DNA of 64,000 bases from Xenophilus sp. L33 (lineage in GTDB: Bacteria; Pseudomonadota; Gammaproteobacteria; Burkholderiales; Burkholderiaceae_C). The notes under the pieces are model-generated. The model was not told where the DNA came from. It did not search any database and saw only the letters and a list, made by a program, of their open reading frames with translations. Positions 41,436 through 50,297 of this stretch are shown here, in pieces. Both the position numbers and the translations under genes were made by a program. The stretch covers positions 54,660 to 118,659 of the forward strand of contig NZ_LMUW01000026.1 in the NCBI RefSeq assembly GCF_009765735.1. Direction: 5' to 3'. Within the stretch, counting starts at the first letter, position 1. Every line of letters begins with the position of its first letter.

Positions 41436-41453
41436 ATCCGGAGGAGCGGAAAG

Positions 41454-41681
41454 ATGAACGAGACAGACCTCGCAGCGGCAGTCGAGCGGCTCATGGGCCG
41501 CATCGACTACTACCTGCACTGTGAGTTGGACGAAGAGTACGACCATGACAAGCCGGAAACCGCTCGCCGGCTGCTGGAATCCGCCCTGCGACAGGAACTC
41601 CTGCGCGCGGGTGCCGTCGGCATGGTCACTGCCATCGCGGGTGCGCGTCTCAATGGATCGGATGAAGTCGAAGTGAGCTGA
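41454..41681 (+). CDS. Hypothetical small acidic protein
   Basis: 75 residues, not recognised. It begins MNETDLAAAVERLMGRIDYY and is rich in Glu and Asp in its first half (HCELDEEYDHDKPETARRL). The second half is more hydrophobic helix (LLRAGAVGMVTAIAGARL). No signal peptide. A very good ribosome-binding site (GGAGGAG, eight bases upstream) and a terminator 30 bases after the stop support a real single-gene transcript. The 221-base stretch before it (41233-41453) contains the structured leader and no other gene. Confidence 0.75.
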   Translation: MNETDLAAAVERLMGRIDYYLHCELDEEYDHDKPETARRLLESALRQELLRAGAVGMVTAIAGARLNGSDEVEVS

Positions 41682-41709
41682 TTGCCCTTTGCGGGCGACT
41701 GTTGCAAGC

Positions 41710-41735
41710 AAGGCCGTCGTCGACGGCCTTTTTCA
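41710..41735 (+). terminator. Intrinsic terminator after the small acidic gene
   Basis: AAGGCCGTC GTC GACGGCCTT forms a perfect 9-bp stem followed immediately by TTT. It lies about 30 bases after the stop of the gene at 41454-41681, in the right orientation to end that transcript. Confidence 0.88.
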
Positions 41736-41841
41736 TGGGCGGGAGAAACTGGGTAGCGGTCCTACGGCCGCGCGCAACGCCGGCGCACATGCGCCGTGGC
41801 CGCGGCGGGCATCCTCGCGGTGACGACACAGCCGACACCCG

Positions 41842-42147
41842 ATGACCGCCCGCATCCTCCCCTTCCCCGCCCGTCGCCGTGCCACCACCGACTCGGCCGG
41901 CGAAGTGATCGTCTTCGCCTCGCTCGACGAGGTGGAGATGCTGCTTCGGGATTCGTTGAACTGGGAAGACCCGACCTTGCTGATTCGCGCGGTCTGCGGC
42001 ATCGCGCGCATGCTGCTGAGCGATTCGTTCACCGAGGCGGCAGCCGGTGCGGGCGGATGGGCCAGCCTGGCGGCTGCGAGGCGGCGCGGCTTCGACATGC
42101 TGCAGATCGTGGCGTCGCTGCCGGCAGCGCGGCGCGTGACACGTTGA
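41842..42147 (+). CDS. Hypothetical protein
   Basis: 101 residues, not recognised. It starts MTARILPFPARRRATTDSAG (basic, Pro-containing). It continues with GEVIVFASLDEVEMLLRDSL and a helical part with RAVCGIARMLLSDSFTEAA. There is no clear ribosome-binding site before the ATG, which lowers confidence. The reading frame has normal GC-rich third positions. It lies alone between a terminator and the convergent tRNA-Lys. Confidence 0.5.
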   Translation: MTARILPFPARRRATTDSAGEVIVFASLDEVEMLLRDSLNWEDPTLLIRAVCGIARMLLSDSFTEAAAGAGGWASLAAARRRGFDMLQIVASLPAARRVTR

Positions 42148-42181
42148 AGTCGTGAACGCGTCTGCGAGCTTTCCGAATGCT

Positions 42182-42257
42182 TGGTAGGACGTACTGGATT
42201 CGAACCAGTGACCAACGGATTAAAAGTCCGCTGCTCTACCAACTGAGCTAACGTCCC
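42182..42257 (-). tRNA. tRNA-Lys, anticodon TTT
   Basis: 76 bases including an encoded CCA (42184-42182 on the complement). On the minus strand it reads GGGACGTTAGCTCAGTTGG to start. Anticodon arm GCGGA-CTTTTAA-TCCGT gives anticodon TTT, and the T-arm is ACTGGTTCGAATCCAGT. The acceptor GGGACGT pairs with ACGTCCT (first pair G-U). It lies 48 bases after the tcdA stop on the same strand. Confidence 0.97.
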
Positions 42258-42304
42258 CTACCAGAAACCAATTAGAAACTTCGCCGCGAGCGGCAAAGCC
42301 CACG

Positions 42305-42310
42305 ATTATA
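42305..42310 (-). promoter_or_regulatory. Candidate -10 box for tRNA-Lys
   Basis: TATAAT on the minus strand, overlapping the tcdA stop codon and 48 bases before the mature tRNA. No convincing -35 element is visible. The tRNA may instead be processed from a tcdA read-through transcript. Confidence 0.35.
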
Positions 42311-43145
42311 TCGCGACGGATCGCGCGATCCGATCCAGCACCCAACCGGCTGCGCATTGACCGAAGGTCGCCGTCACGCTCACCACCGAGCCGTAGCCGT
42401 GGCAGTTGAGCGAGCCGTCGCCGTCGATCGCGCAGGACGGGTCCGGCGGCGCCACGCTCTCGCGGCTGAAGACGCAGGCCACGCCGATCTTGCGGCCTTC
42501 GCGCGGCGCGCCGTGCGACTTGCGCAGCCGCTGTCGAAGCTGGGCCAGCAGCGGATCGTGCGTCACGACCGACAGGTCCTCGATCTCGACCTTGTGCGCC
42601 AGCCGCTTGCCGCCGGCCGCGCCGACGGTGATGAAGCCGGCGCCGCTCTCGCGGGCCCAGGCGGCCATCGCGAGCTTGGCCTTCACCTGGTCGCAGGCGT
42701 CGACGACCGCATCGAGCGGGCCGTTCGCGGCCTCGGCCGCGGCCCGCAGGGCCTGCCAGTTGTCCGGCTCGACGAAGTCGTCGATCGTCAGCACCCGGCA
42801 GGAAGGATTGATGTGGGCGATGCGCTCGCGCATGGCCTCGACCTTGGCCTGGCCGACGGTCGAATCGAGCGCGTGGATCTGCCGGTTGATGTTCGACTCG
42901 GCGATGTGGTCGAGGTCGACCAGGGTGAGCCTACCGACGCCGCTGCGGGCCAGCGCCTCGACCGCCCAGGAGCCGACGCCGCCGATGCCGGCGACCAGCA
43001 CGTGGGCAACGCGGATGCGTGCCGCACCGGCCACGCCGTAGAGCCGCTCGAGTCCGCCGAAGCGCCGTTCCAGGTCGGCGGAAGCGTCGGACGGATCGGG
43101 CTCGGCAACCCGGTCCACCTGTTCGACCGCGACGATGGAAGACAT
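42306..43145 (-). CDS. tcdA: tRNA threonylcarbamoyladenosine dehydratase TcdA
   Basis: E1-like ThiF/MoeB-family enzyme that cyclises t6A37 in tRNAs to ct6A. 279 residues from the ATG at 43145. Landmarks: LERRFGGLERLYG, the ATP-binding VLVAGIGGVGSWAVEALARSG, LVDLDHIAESNINRQIHAL, AVVDACDQVKAKLA, and SKGHGAP-like RKSHGAPREGRKIGVACVFS near the end. It is next to a tRNA-Lys that could be a substrate class member. Convergence of function is coincidental at this level of evidence. Confidence 0.93.
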   Translation of the reverse strand: MSSIVAVEQVDRVAEPDPSDASADLERRFGGLERLYGVAGAARIRVAHVLVAGIGGVGSWAVEALARSGVGRLTLVDLDHIAESNINRQIHALDSTVGQAKVEAMRERIAHINPSCRVLTIDDFVEPDNWQALRAAAEAANGPLDAVVDACDQVKAKLAMAAWARESGAGFITVGAAGGKRLAHKVEIEDLSVVTHDPLLAQLRQRLRKSHGAPREGRKIGVACVFSRESVAPPDPSCAIDGDGSLNCHGYGSVVSVTATFGQCAAGWVLDRIARSVAI

Positions 43146-43159
43146 GGCGGCCCGCCGGG

Positions 43160-43909
43160 CTACTTGAGCCGCGCCAGCCGCTCGCGGCCGGCCGCTGCAG
43201 CCTCCGATTGCGGATAGGCCTTGGTCAGGTCGTCGAGCGTCTTGCGCGCGGCCTTGGTGTCCTTGAGTTCGATCTGGCAATTGGCGATCGACAGCACCGC
43301 CTCGGGCGCCTTCGCATGGTCGGGCGCCAGAGAGAGCATCGACCTGAAATTGGCGATCGCCTCGTTGTAGTTGCGGGTCGCGTATTGCGCGTTGCCGAGC
43401 CAGAACAGCGCCGAGGCGTTGTAGCCGCTCTGGGGGTAGCGCTTGACGAAGTCGGCGAAGGCGGTCTGCGCCTGCGCGAACTGGCCGGCCCGGAAGACGC
43501 CGAGCGCCGACTCGAAGTCGGCCTTCTCCTTCGGGTCGGCGGTGAATTCGCGGCCGTCGACCGAGACGGTCGAGGGCGCGTTCTGCTTGGCCTGGTCGTC
43601 GGCCGCCTGCTTCTGCTGCTGCAACTCGCTCAGGCTGCGTTGGAGCTGCTCGTTCTGGCCGGTCATCTTGGCCATGTCGCCGCGCATCTGCTCGATCTGG
43701 TTCTGCAGGTCGAGCAGGCTGCGCCGCAACTGGGCGCTCTCGTCACTGGCGCGCTGTTCGCTCTGCTGGCGCATCGTCTCGACCCGCTGGCGCAGGTCGA
43801 GGATGGCCTTGCGAGCCTCGTCGTCCTCGAACAGCGCGGCGTTCGCACCGACCGAGAGACAGGCCAGCGCGGCCGCGAGGACGGGCCCTCGCCACAAGAC
43901 AGGTCGCAT
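43160..43909 (-). CDS. cpoB: Cell division coordinator CpoB (YbgF)
   Basis: Periplasmic protein that links outer-membrane constriction by Tol-Pal with peptidoglycan synthesis. 249 residues: signal peptide (VLAAALACLSVGANA), an N-terminal trimerising coiled coil (about residues 28-100: ILDLRQRVETMRQQSEQ and similar), a short linker, then tetratricopeptide repeats from about residue 125 (FESALGVFRAGQFAQAQTAF, SALFWLGNAQYATRNYNEAI, APEAVLSIANCQIEL). Lies two bases after pal in a tolB-pal-cpoB unit. Confidence 0.94.
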   Translation of the reverse strand: MRPVLWRGPVLAAALACLSVGANAALFEDDEARKAILDLRQRVETMRQQSEQRASDESAQLRRSLLDLQNQIEQMRGDMAKMTGQNEQLQRSLSELQQQKQAADDQAKQNAPSTVSVDGREFTADPKEKADFESALGVFRAGQFAQAQTAFADFVKRYPQSGYNASALFWLGNAQYATRNYNEAIANFRSMLSLAPDHAKAPEAVLSIANCQIELKDTKAARKTLDDLTKAYPQSEAAAAGRERLARLK

Positions 43910-43911
43910 GA

Positions 43912-44421
43912 TCAGCGGTAGCTGATTTCAGCGAAGCGGTTCTGCGCCCAGACGTCTTCGCCGCTGCCGGTGGCGACCGGCTTTTCCTTGCCGAAGCTCA
44001 CCGCCTCGATCTGGGAGTCGCTCACGCCGAGCAGGACCAGCGACTTGCGCACCGCCTCCGAACGCTTCTGGCCCAGGGCCAGGTTGTATTCGCGGCCGCC
44101 GCGCTCGTCGGTGTGGCCTTCGATGGACACGTGACGCTGCGGGTTGGCCTTCAGGAAGCGGGCATGGCCATCGATGATGGCCTGGAATTCGGGCTTGACC
44201 GTGTAGCTGTCGAAGTCGAAATAGACGATCCGCGCGACGCCGACCGGACCCTGCGCGGTCTGTGCGTTCGGGTCGATCGTGACCGGCGCGACGCCGCTGG
44301 CCGAGCCCGAGCCATTCATCGCGCCGCTGTCGACCACCGGCGCGTTGTTCAGCTTGGTGCCCGACGAGCAGCCGGCGATGAGGGCCACGATGGCCAGTGA
44401 ATAAATCGTGCGTTTCAACAT
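43912..44421 (-). CDS. pal: Peptidoglycan-associated lipoprotein Pal
   Basis: Outer-membrane lipoprotein that binds peptidoglycan and TolB. 169 residues from the ATG at 44421, with AGGAG seven bases upstream; an upstream in-frame ATG is less well placed. Lipoprotein signal MLKRTIYSLAIVALIAGC with Cys18, a flexible Gly/Ser/Ala linker to about residue 60, then an OmpA-like domain with VYFDFDSYTVKP, EGHTDERGGREYNLALGQKRS and YGK-like SFGKEKPVA. C-terminus NRFAEISYR. Confidence 0.96.
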   Translation of the reverse strand: MLKRTIYSLAIVALIAGCSSGTKLNNAPVVDSGAMNGSGSASGVAPVTIDPNAQTAQGPVGVARIVYFDFDSYTVKPEFQAIIDGHARFLKANPQRHVSIEGHTDERGGREYNLALGQKRSEAVRKSLVLLGVSDSQIEAVSFGKEKPVATGSGEDVWAQNRFAEISYR

Positions 44422-44441
44422 TTTCGGACTCCTCAGGTTAA

Positions 44442-45758
44442 TCATTGCTTTTGAAACGGACCCCAGTCCGGTTCGCGGATGTCGCCCGCCTGGCCCGCCA
44501 GGCGGGCCTTGATCTTTCCGTCCAGCGTGGTCGTCATCAGCGCTTCCTTGCCCTGCAGGCGGGTCGCGTAGACGATCAGCTTGCTGTTCGGGGCAAAGCT
44601 GGGTCGCTCGTCCGCCGTGGTGTCGGTGAGCGATTGGACGTTGCCGGTTGCGAGCTCCATGACGTGCAATTTGAACCCGCCGCCGACGCGCGAGATGTAG
44701 GCCAACCACCGGCCATCGGGGCTGATCGACGGAGAAATGTTGTAGTTTCCGTCGAAGGTGACCCGCGTCGGGTTGCCGCCGGTGGATCCCATCTTGTAGA
44801 TCTGCGGCGCGCCGCCGCGATCGCTGGTGAAGTAGATCGTGCCGCCGTCCGCCGAGAACACCGGCTCGGTGTCGATGCTGCTGCTCTCGGTGAGGCGGCG
44901 CGGCTCGCCGCCGTTGGACGAGATGGTGTAGAGCTGCGAGCCGCCGTCGCGGCTCAGGGTGACCGCCAGCGTGCTGCCGTCCGGCGCCCAGGCCGGCGCG
45001 CTGTTCGAACCCTTGAAGTTCGCCACCAGCCGGCGCTGGCCGCTGGCGACGTTGTGCACGTAGACCACGGGCTTGCGCGATTCGAAGGACACGTAGGCCA
45101 GCTGCGTGCCGTTGGACGACCAGCGCGGCGAGATGATCGGCTCCGGGCTGGCCAGCGCGGCCTGCGCGTTCTCGCCGTCGGCGTCGGCCACCCACAGGGT
45201 GAAGCGGCTGCCGTTCTTGGTGACGTAGGCGATGCGCGTGGAGAAGATGCCGCGTTCGCCGGTGAGCTTCTCGTAGACGTAGTCGGCGATGCGGTGGGCC
45301 GCCAGGCGCAGGTCGCCCTGCGGCACGGTGTAGCTCTGGCCACCGAGGTCCGAGCCCTTGACCACGTCCCAGAGCCTGAAGTTGACGTTGAAGCGGCCAT
45401 CGCCCTGACGGGTTACGCTGCCGGCGACCAGCGAGTCGGCGGTGCGCTGGCGCCAGAGGCTGAGGTCGGGCCGCGAGGTTTCATCGAGTGCCTGGCCCGA
45501 CGCATCGACGCCGCGGAACTGGCCGCTGCGTTCGAGGTCGGCCTGCACGATCGCCGAGATCTTTTGAGGAGAACTTTCTTCTCCCTTGAACGGCGCAATC
45601 GCGATCGGCAACTGCGTCACGCCCACGCCGGAGACCTCGACCCGAAACTGGGCCAGCACCGGAAGCGCGGGGGAGGCAGCAAGGGCCGCAATCAAGGCGC
45701 GGCGTGCGAAAAACGATGAAGAAGGGGTTGGGGAAAAGTCTGGCAACGGCTTTTTCAT
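44442..45758 (-). CDS. tolB: Tol-Pal system beta-propeller protein TolB
   Basis: Periplasmic partner of Pal. 438 residues from the ATG at 45758. Signal peptide around residues 16-36 (FFARRALIAALAASPALPVLA). The N-terminal domain then has FRVEVSGVGVTQLPIAIAPF, and the C-terminal six-bladed propeller is marked by repeated SPRWSSNGTQLAYVS, PAWAPDGSTLAVT, EPVFSADGGTIYFTSD and SPDGRWLAYIS units. It is the first gene of the unit: upstream lies the divergent msbA, not tolQRA. Confidence 0.96.
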   Translation of the reverse strand: MKKPLPDFSPTPSSSFFARRALIAALAASPALPVLAQFRVEVSGVGVTQLPIAIAPFKGEESSPQKISAIVQADLERSGQFRGVDASGQALDETSRPDLSLWRQRTADSLVAGSVTRQGDGRFNVNFRLWDVVKGSDLGGQSYTVPQGDLRLAAHRIADYVYEKLTGERGIFSTRIAYVTKNGSRFTLWVADADGENAQAALASPEPIISPRWSSNGTQLAYVSFESRKPVVYVHNVASGQRRLVANFKGSNSAPAWAPDGSTLAVTLSRDGGSQLYTISSNGGEPRRLTESSSIDTEPVFSADGGTIYFTSDRGGAPQIYKMGSTGGNPTRVTFDGNYNISPSISPDGRWLAYISRVGGGFKLHVMELATGNVQSLTDTTADERPSFAPNSKLIVYATRLQGKEALMTTTLDGKIKARLAGQAGDIREPDWGPFQKQ

Positions 45759-45903
45759 GCAGTTCGGAGAGGTTTCCGAGGATTTAGTTTCTTGTCTCGG
45801 ACGCAACGAGGCCCAATGGTACACATTGCGATGCGTGCATCGTCACAAAAGGTATATCAGCCGGCTCAGTCCTACATCGACACGGCTCGTAGAATGCGCC
45901 GCC

Positions 45904-47688
45904 ATGCAGCCTTTCCCCGCCGCCGACGAGGCGCGCCCTCCCCTGACCCGCCGACTCGCGCGGCTGATGACCTGGTTCGGAGGCTCGCGCAACTGGTGGG
46001 CACTCGGCATCTTCACCGCCGCCATCGCAGCGCTGACCGAACCGCTGATGGCCGCGCTGCTCAAGCCATTGCTGGATCGCGGTTTCACCCGTGGCCAATT
46101 GGCGTTGTGGACCGTGCCAGTGGCCATCATCCTGATCTTCCTGGTGCGCGGCGTGGCGCAATTCATTTCCCAATACGCATTGGCGCGGATCGCCAACGAA
46201 GGCATGCAGGGCCTGCGCCGCATGCTGTTCCAGCGCGTGCTCGAAGCCGAGCTGAACCTCTTCTCGCGACAGTCGGCCAGCGCCTTGTCGAACACCGTCG
46301 TCTACGAGGTGCAGACCGGCGCGATGCTGCTGGTGCAGGCGCTCTTGAGCCTGTCGCGCGACGGCTTCGTGCTGATCGCGCTGCTGCTCTATCTCGTCTA
46401 CCTCAACTGGAAGCTGACCCTCATCGTCGGTGCGCTGGTGCCGGGCGTGGCCTGGATCATGAAGGTGCTTTCGAAGCGGCTCTACCACCTCACGCGGCTC
46501 GGCCAGCATGCGACCGACGAGCTGGCGTACGTCGTCGAGGAGAACGTGCTGGCCCACAAGATGGTGCGGCTGCACCAGGCCGAGACGAGCCAGGGCGAGC
46601 GCTTCGAGCGGCTCAGCCACAGCCTCAACCGGCTGGCGGTGAAGTCGACCATCGCGCAGGCCGCGATGACGCCGCTGACGCAGCTGTTCGCCTCCTTCGC
46701 CGTGTCGCTGGTGGTCATGATCGCGCTCTGGCAGAGCGGCGAGCAGGGCCTGACCGTCGGCGGCTTCGTCTCCTACATCACCGCCATGCTGATGCTGGTG
46801 GCGCCGATCCGGCGGCTGGCCGACATGGCCAACCCGATCACGCGCGGCCTGGCGGCACTGGAGCGCGGGCTGGCGTTGATCGACGACGTGGCGCCCGAGA
46901 ACCAGGGGCGCTTTCGCATGGCACGCGCCGAAGGCCACATCGAGCTGCGCGACGTGCAGGTCAACTACCGCGGCGACGACGAGGCCCGCGCGCTCGACGG
47001 CGTCAGCATCGCGATCGAGCCGGGCGAGGTGATCGCCTTCGTCGGCCCGTCGGGCTCGGGCAAGACCACCTTGGTGAACCTGCTGCCGCGCTTCGTGCTG
47101 CCGAGCGCCGGCCAGGTGCTGCTGGACGGCCACGAGGTCGGCGAATGGGAACTGGCCAGCCTGCGCTCGCAGTTCGCGATGGTCAGCCAGGACGTGGTGA
47201 TGCTCAACGACAGCCTGGCGGCCAACGTGGCGCTGGGCGCGGCGATCGACCGCGACCGGGTGCTCGACGCCGTCTCGGCGGCCAATCTCGCGGTGCATGT
47301 CGAAGGCCTGCCGCAGGGCATCGACACGGTGCTCGGCCATAACGCGACCCAGCTGTCGGGCGGCCAGCGCCAGCGGCTGGCGATCGCTCGCGCGCTCTAC
47401 AAGAACGCGCCGATCCTGCTGCTGGACGAGGCGACCTCGGCGCTCGACACCGAATCCGAACGGCTGGTGCAGGAAGCCCTGCAGCGCCTCATGCGCGGGC
47501 GCACCACGCTGATCGTGGCGCATCGCCTGTCGACCATCCAGCATGCCGACCGCATCGTGGTGATGGAGCACGGCCGCATCGCCGAGCACGGCACGCACGA
47601 GCAGCTGATGGTGCTCGACGGCCTTTATGCGCGGCTGCAGACGACCGCGGTGCGCACCGCGCCGGCGGGCCAGGCCGCCACGCTCTGA
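45904..47688 (+). CDS. msbA: Lipid A export ABC transporter MsbA
   Basis: Homodimeric half-transporter that flips lipid A-core across the inner membrane. 594 residues: six transmembrane helices within about residues 30-315 (WALGIFTAAIAALTEPLMAAL onward), then an ABC domain with VGPSGSGKTTLVNLLPRF, the Q-loop [39 protein letters not shown] and IVAHRLSTIQHADRI. Start at 45904. Divergent from tolB; the 145-base gap (45759-45903) holds the promoters but no clear consensus box. Confidence 0.93.
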   Translation: MQPFPAADEARPPLTRRLARLMTWFGGSRNWWALGIFTAAIAALTEPLMAALLKPLLDRGFTRGQLALWTVPVAIILIFLVRGVAQFISQYALARIANEGMQGLRRMLFQRVLEAELNLFSRQSASALSNTVVYEVQTGAMLLVQALLSLSRDGFVLIALLLYLVYLNWKLTLIVGALVPGVAWIMKVLSKRLYHLTRLGQHATDELAYVVEENVLAHKMVRLHQAETSQGERFERLSHSLNRLAVKSTIAQAAMTPLTQLFASFAVSLVVMIALWQSGEQGLTVGGFVSYITAMLMLVAPIRRLADMANPITRGLAALERGLALIDDVAPENQGRFRMARAEGHIELRDVQVNYRGDDEARALDGVSIAIEPGEVIAFVGPSGSGKTTLVNLLPRFVLPSAGQVLLDGHEVGEWELASLRSQFAMVSQDVVMLNDSLAANVALGAAIDRDRVLDAVSAANLAVHVEGLPQGIDTVLGHNATQLSGGQRQRLAIARALYKNAPILLLDEATSALDTESERLVQEALQRLMRGRTTLIVAHRLSTIQHADRIVVMEHGRIAEHGTHEQLMVLDGLYARLQTTAVRTAPAGQAATL

Positions 47689-47691
47689 GCG

Positions 47692-49218
47692 CTAGAGAAG
47701 AACGATGTCGTACTGGCCCTGCCCCATCGCGGGCTCGGCCTGCAGCGAGATGGGCTTGCCGATGAAGTCGCTCAGGCCCGCCAGATGCTGGCTCTCCTCG
47801 TCGAGGAACAGCTCGATAACCTGCGGCGAGGAGACGATGCGGAACTCGCGCGGCGTGAACTGCCGCGCCTCTCGCAGGATCTCGCGCAGCACGTCGTAGG
47901 CGACGCTGCGCGCGGTCTTGACGATGCCCTGCCCGTTGCAGGCGATGCAGGGCTCGCACAGCATGTGGGCCAGCGATTCGCGGGTGCGCTTGCGCGTCAT
48001 CTCGACCAGGCCGAGCTGCGAGAAGCCGCCGGCGGTGGTCTTGACGCGGTCGCGCGCCAGCTGCTTCCTGAACTCGGCCAGCACCTGCTCGCGGTGGTCG
48101 TCGCGCGCCATGTCGATGAAGTCGACGATCACGATGCCGCCGAGGTTGCGCAGCCGCAGCTGCCGCGCGATCGCCTGCGCGGCTTCCAGGTTGGTCTTGA
48201 AGATCGTGTCGTCGAAATTGCGTGCGCCGACGAAGCCGCCGGTGTTGACGTCGACCGTGGTCAGCGCCTCGGTCTGGTCGACCACCAGGTAGCCGCCGGA
48301 CTTGAGGTCGACGCGGCGGCCGAGCGCCTTGGCGATCTCCTCGTCGATCGCGTAGAGGTCGAAGATCGGCCGCTCGCCCTTGTAGAGCTGCAGCTTGCCG
48401 GCTGCCTGCGGCATGAATTCGAGGCCGAACTTGAGCAGCGCGTCGAACTGCTCGCGCGAGTCGATGCGGATGGTCTGCGTCGCCTCGCTGGTCATGTCGC
48501 GCAGCACCCGCTGCAGCAGGCTCAGGTCCTGGTGCAGCAGCGACATCGCGGGCAACCGGGTCGACAGCTCGCGGATGCGGGTCCAGGTCTTGCGCAGGTA
48601 GGCGATGTCCTCGGCCAGCTCGGCGTCGGTCGAATCCTCGCCGTTGGTGCGCAGGATGAAGCCGCCGGTGTTGACCGGCAGCACGCCGCCGCTCTCGGCC
48701 GCAGCGGCGGCCTCGATCAACGCCTGCATGCGCGTGCGCAGCGCGTCGCGCAGGTCGGGCGGGATCTTCTGCGAGACGCCGACATGGTTGTCCTGCGGCA
48801 GGAAGACCAGGAGGCGCCCTGCGATGCTGATCTGGGTCGACAGCCGCGCGCCCTTGGTGCCGATCGGGTCCTTGATCACCTGCACCAGCAGCGACTGGCC
48901 CTCGAACACCTGCTTCTCGATCGGCACCATGGCGCCGCCGCCGCGGTGGTCGCGCTCCGGCGCCGGAGCGCTCGGCCGCGAGCCGGGCGTGAACGGCGCC
49001 ACGATGTCGGCCACGTGCAGGAAGGCGGTGCGGTCCAGGCCGATGTCGATGAAGGCCGACTGCATGCCCGGCAGCACCCGCGACACCTTGCCGAGGTAGA
49101 CGTTGCCGACGAGGCCGCGCTCCAGCGTGCGCTCGACGTGAAGTTCCTGGACGGCGCCGTGCTCGACCAGCGCGACGCGGGTCTCCTGGGGAGACCAGTT
49201 GATCAGGATGTCTTGCAT
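47692..49218 (-). CDS. rng: Ribonuclease G
   Basis: Endonuclease of the RNase E/G family that trims the 16S rRNA 5' end and degrades mRNAs. 508 residues from the ATG at 49218 (MQDILINWSPQETRVALVEHG). An S1 domain lies within about residues 35-120 (GNVYLGKVSRVLPGMQSAFIDIGLDRTAFL region) and is interrupted by a Pro/Arg-rich insert near residues 75-95. The catalytic DNase I-like part has TTVDVNTGGFVGA and GGIVIVDFIDM, and the zinc link is CEPCIACNGQG. No RNase E-type C-terminal scaffold. Starts two bases after maf. Confidence 0.95.
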   Translation of the reverse strand: MQDILINWSPQETRVALVEHGAVQELHVERTLERGLVGNVYLGKVSRVLPGMQSAFIDIGLDRTAFLHVADIVAPFTPGSRPSAPAPERDHRGGGAMVPIEKQVFEGQSLLVQVIKDPIGTKGARLSTQISIAGRLLVFLPQDNHVGVSQKIPPDLRDALRTRMQALIEAAAAAESGGVLPVNTGGFILRTNGEDSTDAELAEDIAYLRKTWTRIRELSTRLPAMSLLHQDLSLLQRVLRDMTSEATQTIRIDSREQFDALLKFGLEFMPQAAGKLQLYKGERPIFDLYAIDEEIAKALGRRVDLKSGGYLVVDQTEALTTVDVNTGGFVGARNFDDTIFKTNLEAAQAIARQLRLRNLGGIVIVDFIDMARDDHREQVLAEFRKQLARDRVKTTAGGFSQLGLVEMTRKRTRESLAHMLCEPCIACNGQGIVKTARSVAYDVLREILREARQFTPREFRIVSSPQVIELFLDEESQHLAGLSDFIGKPISLQAEPAMGQGQYDIVLL

Positions 49219-49220
49219 TT

Positions 49221-49826
49221 CTAGAGGTCGAAGCCGGCCGCGCGCAGCAGCTGGGTTGTCTCGAACATGGGGAGGCCCATGATGCCCGAATGCGAGCCGC
49301 TGATGTGCGCGATAAAGCCGGCGGCGCGGCCCTGGATGGCGTACGCACCGGCCTTGCCGAGCGGCTCGCCGGTGGCGACGTAGGCGGCGATGCGGGCCGC
49401 GTCGACCGGCGCGAAGCGCACCTGCGAGACGCTCAGCGCGGCATGGCGGCTGTCGCCGGCCTGCAGCGCCACCGCGGTCAGCACCCGGTGCGTGCGGCCC
49501 GAGAGCGAGGCCAGCATGCGCCCGGCGTCCTGCGCGTCCTCCGGCTTGCCGAGGATCTCGCGGCCCAGCGCCACGGTGGTGTCGGCGCACAGGATCGGCG
49601 CCGGCGACAGGCCGAGCCGCTCGCGCCGCGCCACGGCGGCGTCGAGCTTGAGCGCGGTCACCCGCTGCACGTAGCGCGTGGGCGACTCACCGCGCAGCAC
49701 GGCCTCGAGCGATTCGGCGTCCTCGTCCGGCGTCGCCAGCAGCAAGGCATGGCACACGCCGAGCTGGCCCAGCAGCTGGGCGCGGCGCGGGCTCTGCGAG
49801 GCCAGGTAGATGAAGTCGGGCGTCAT
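49221..49826 (-). CDS. maf: Maf-family nucleoside triphosphate pyrophosphatase
   Basis: House-cleaning pyrophosphatase for dTTP/UTP or modified nucleotides. 201 residues. The N-terminal motif [18 protein letters not shown] (S-x-S/R-R), [19 protein letters not shown] with the catalytic Asp, [11 protein letters not shown], and [16 protein letters not shown] are all in order. Subtype (YhdE or YceF) is uncertain; the [10 protein letters not shown] stretch leans to YhdE. Overlaps rlmH by four bases. Confidence 0.92.
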   Translation of the reverse strand: MTPDFIYLASQSPRRAQLLGQLGVCHALLLATPDEDAESLEAVLRGESPTRYVQRVTALKLDAAVARRERLGLSPAPILCADTTVALGREILGKPEDAQDAGRMLASLSGRTHRVLTAVALQAGDSRHAALSVSQVRFAPVDAARIAAYVATGEPLGKAGAYAIQGRAAGFIAHISGSHSGIMGLPMFETTQLLRAAGFDL

Positions 49827-50290
49827 TCCCGGTGGTAGGGATGGCCGGCGTTGACCGACCAGGCGCGGTAGAGCTGCTCGACCAGCAGCACCCGCGCCAT
49901 CGCATGCGGCAGGGTCAGGTCGGACAGGCGGATGCGTTCGTGGGCGGCGGCCTTGAAGGTCGGGTCAAGGCCGTCGGGTCCGCCGATAACCAGCGCGACG
50001 TCGTCACCCTCACCTTGCCAGGCTTGCAGGCGGGCGGCCAGCGCCTTGGTGGTGAGCGCGGTGCCGCGCTCGTCGAGCGCCACGATGCGCATGCCCTTGG
50101 CGATGGCGCCCTCGATGCGCTCGCGCTCGGCGGCATACAGCGTCTCGAGCGTCTTGGAGCCGCGCGGCTCGGTCTTGACCGCGCGCAGTTCGAGCTTCAA
50201 TTCCGGCGGGAAGCGCTTGGCGTAGTCGTCCCAGGCGGTCTGTGCCCAGTCGGGCATGCGTTGCCCGACCGCGACCACCAGCAGCTTCAT
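49823..50290 (-). CDS. rlmH: 23S rRNA pseudouridine-1915 N3-methyltransferase RlmH
   Basis: SPOUT methyltransferase of 155 residues acting on assembled ribosomes. N-terminus [20 protein letters not shown], central [15 protein letters not shown] and the knot-forming [14 protein letters not shown], with the conserved C-terminal [20 protein letters not shown] and HPYHRE. Adjacent to rsfS (seven bases), the standard ybeB-ybeA arrangement. Confidence 0.97.
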   Translation of the reverse strand: MKLLVVAVGQRMPDWAQTAWDDYAKRFPPELKLELRAVKTEPRGSKTLETLYAAERERIEGAIAKGMRIVALDERGTALTTKALAARLQAWQGEGDDVALVIGGPDGLDPTFKAAAHERIRLSDLTLPHAMARVLLVEQLYRAWSVNAGHPYHRE

Positions 50291-50297
50291 GCCCGCC

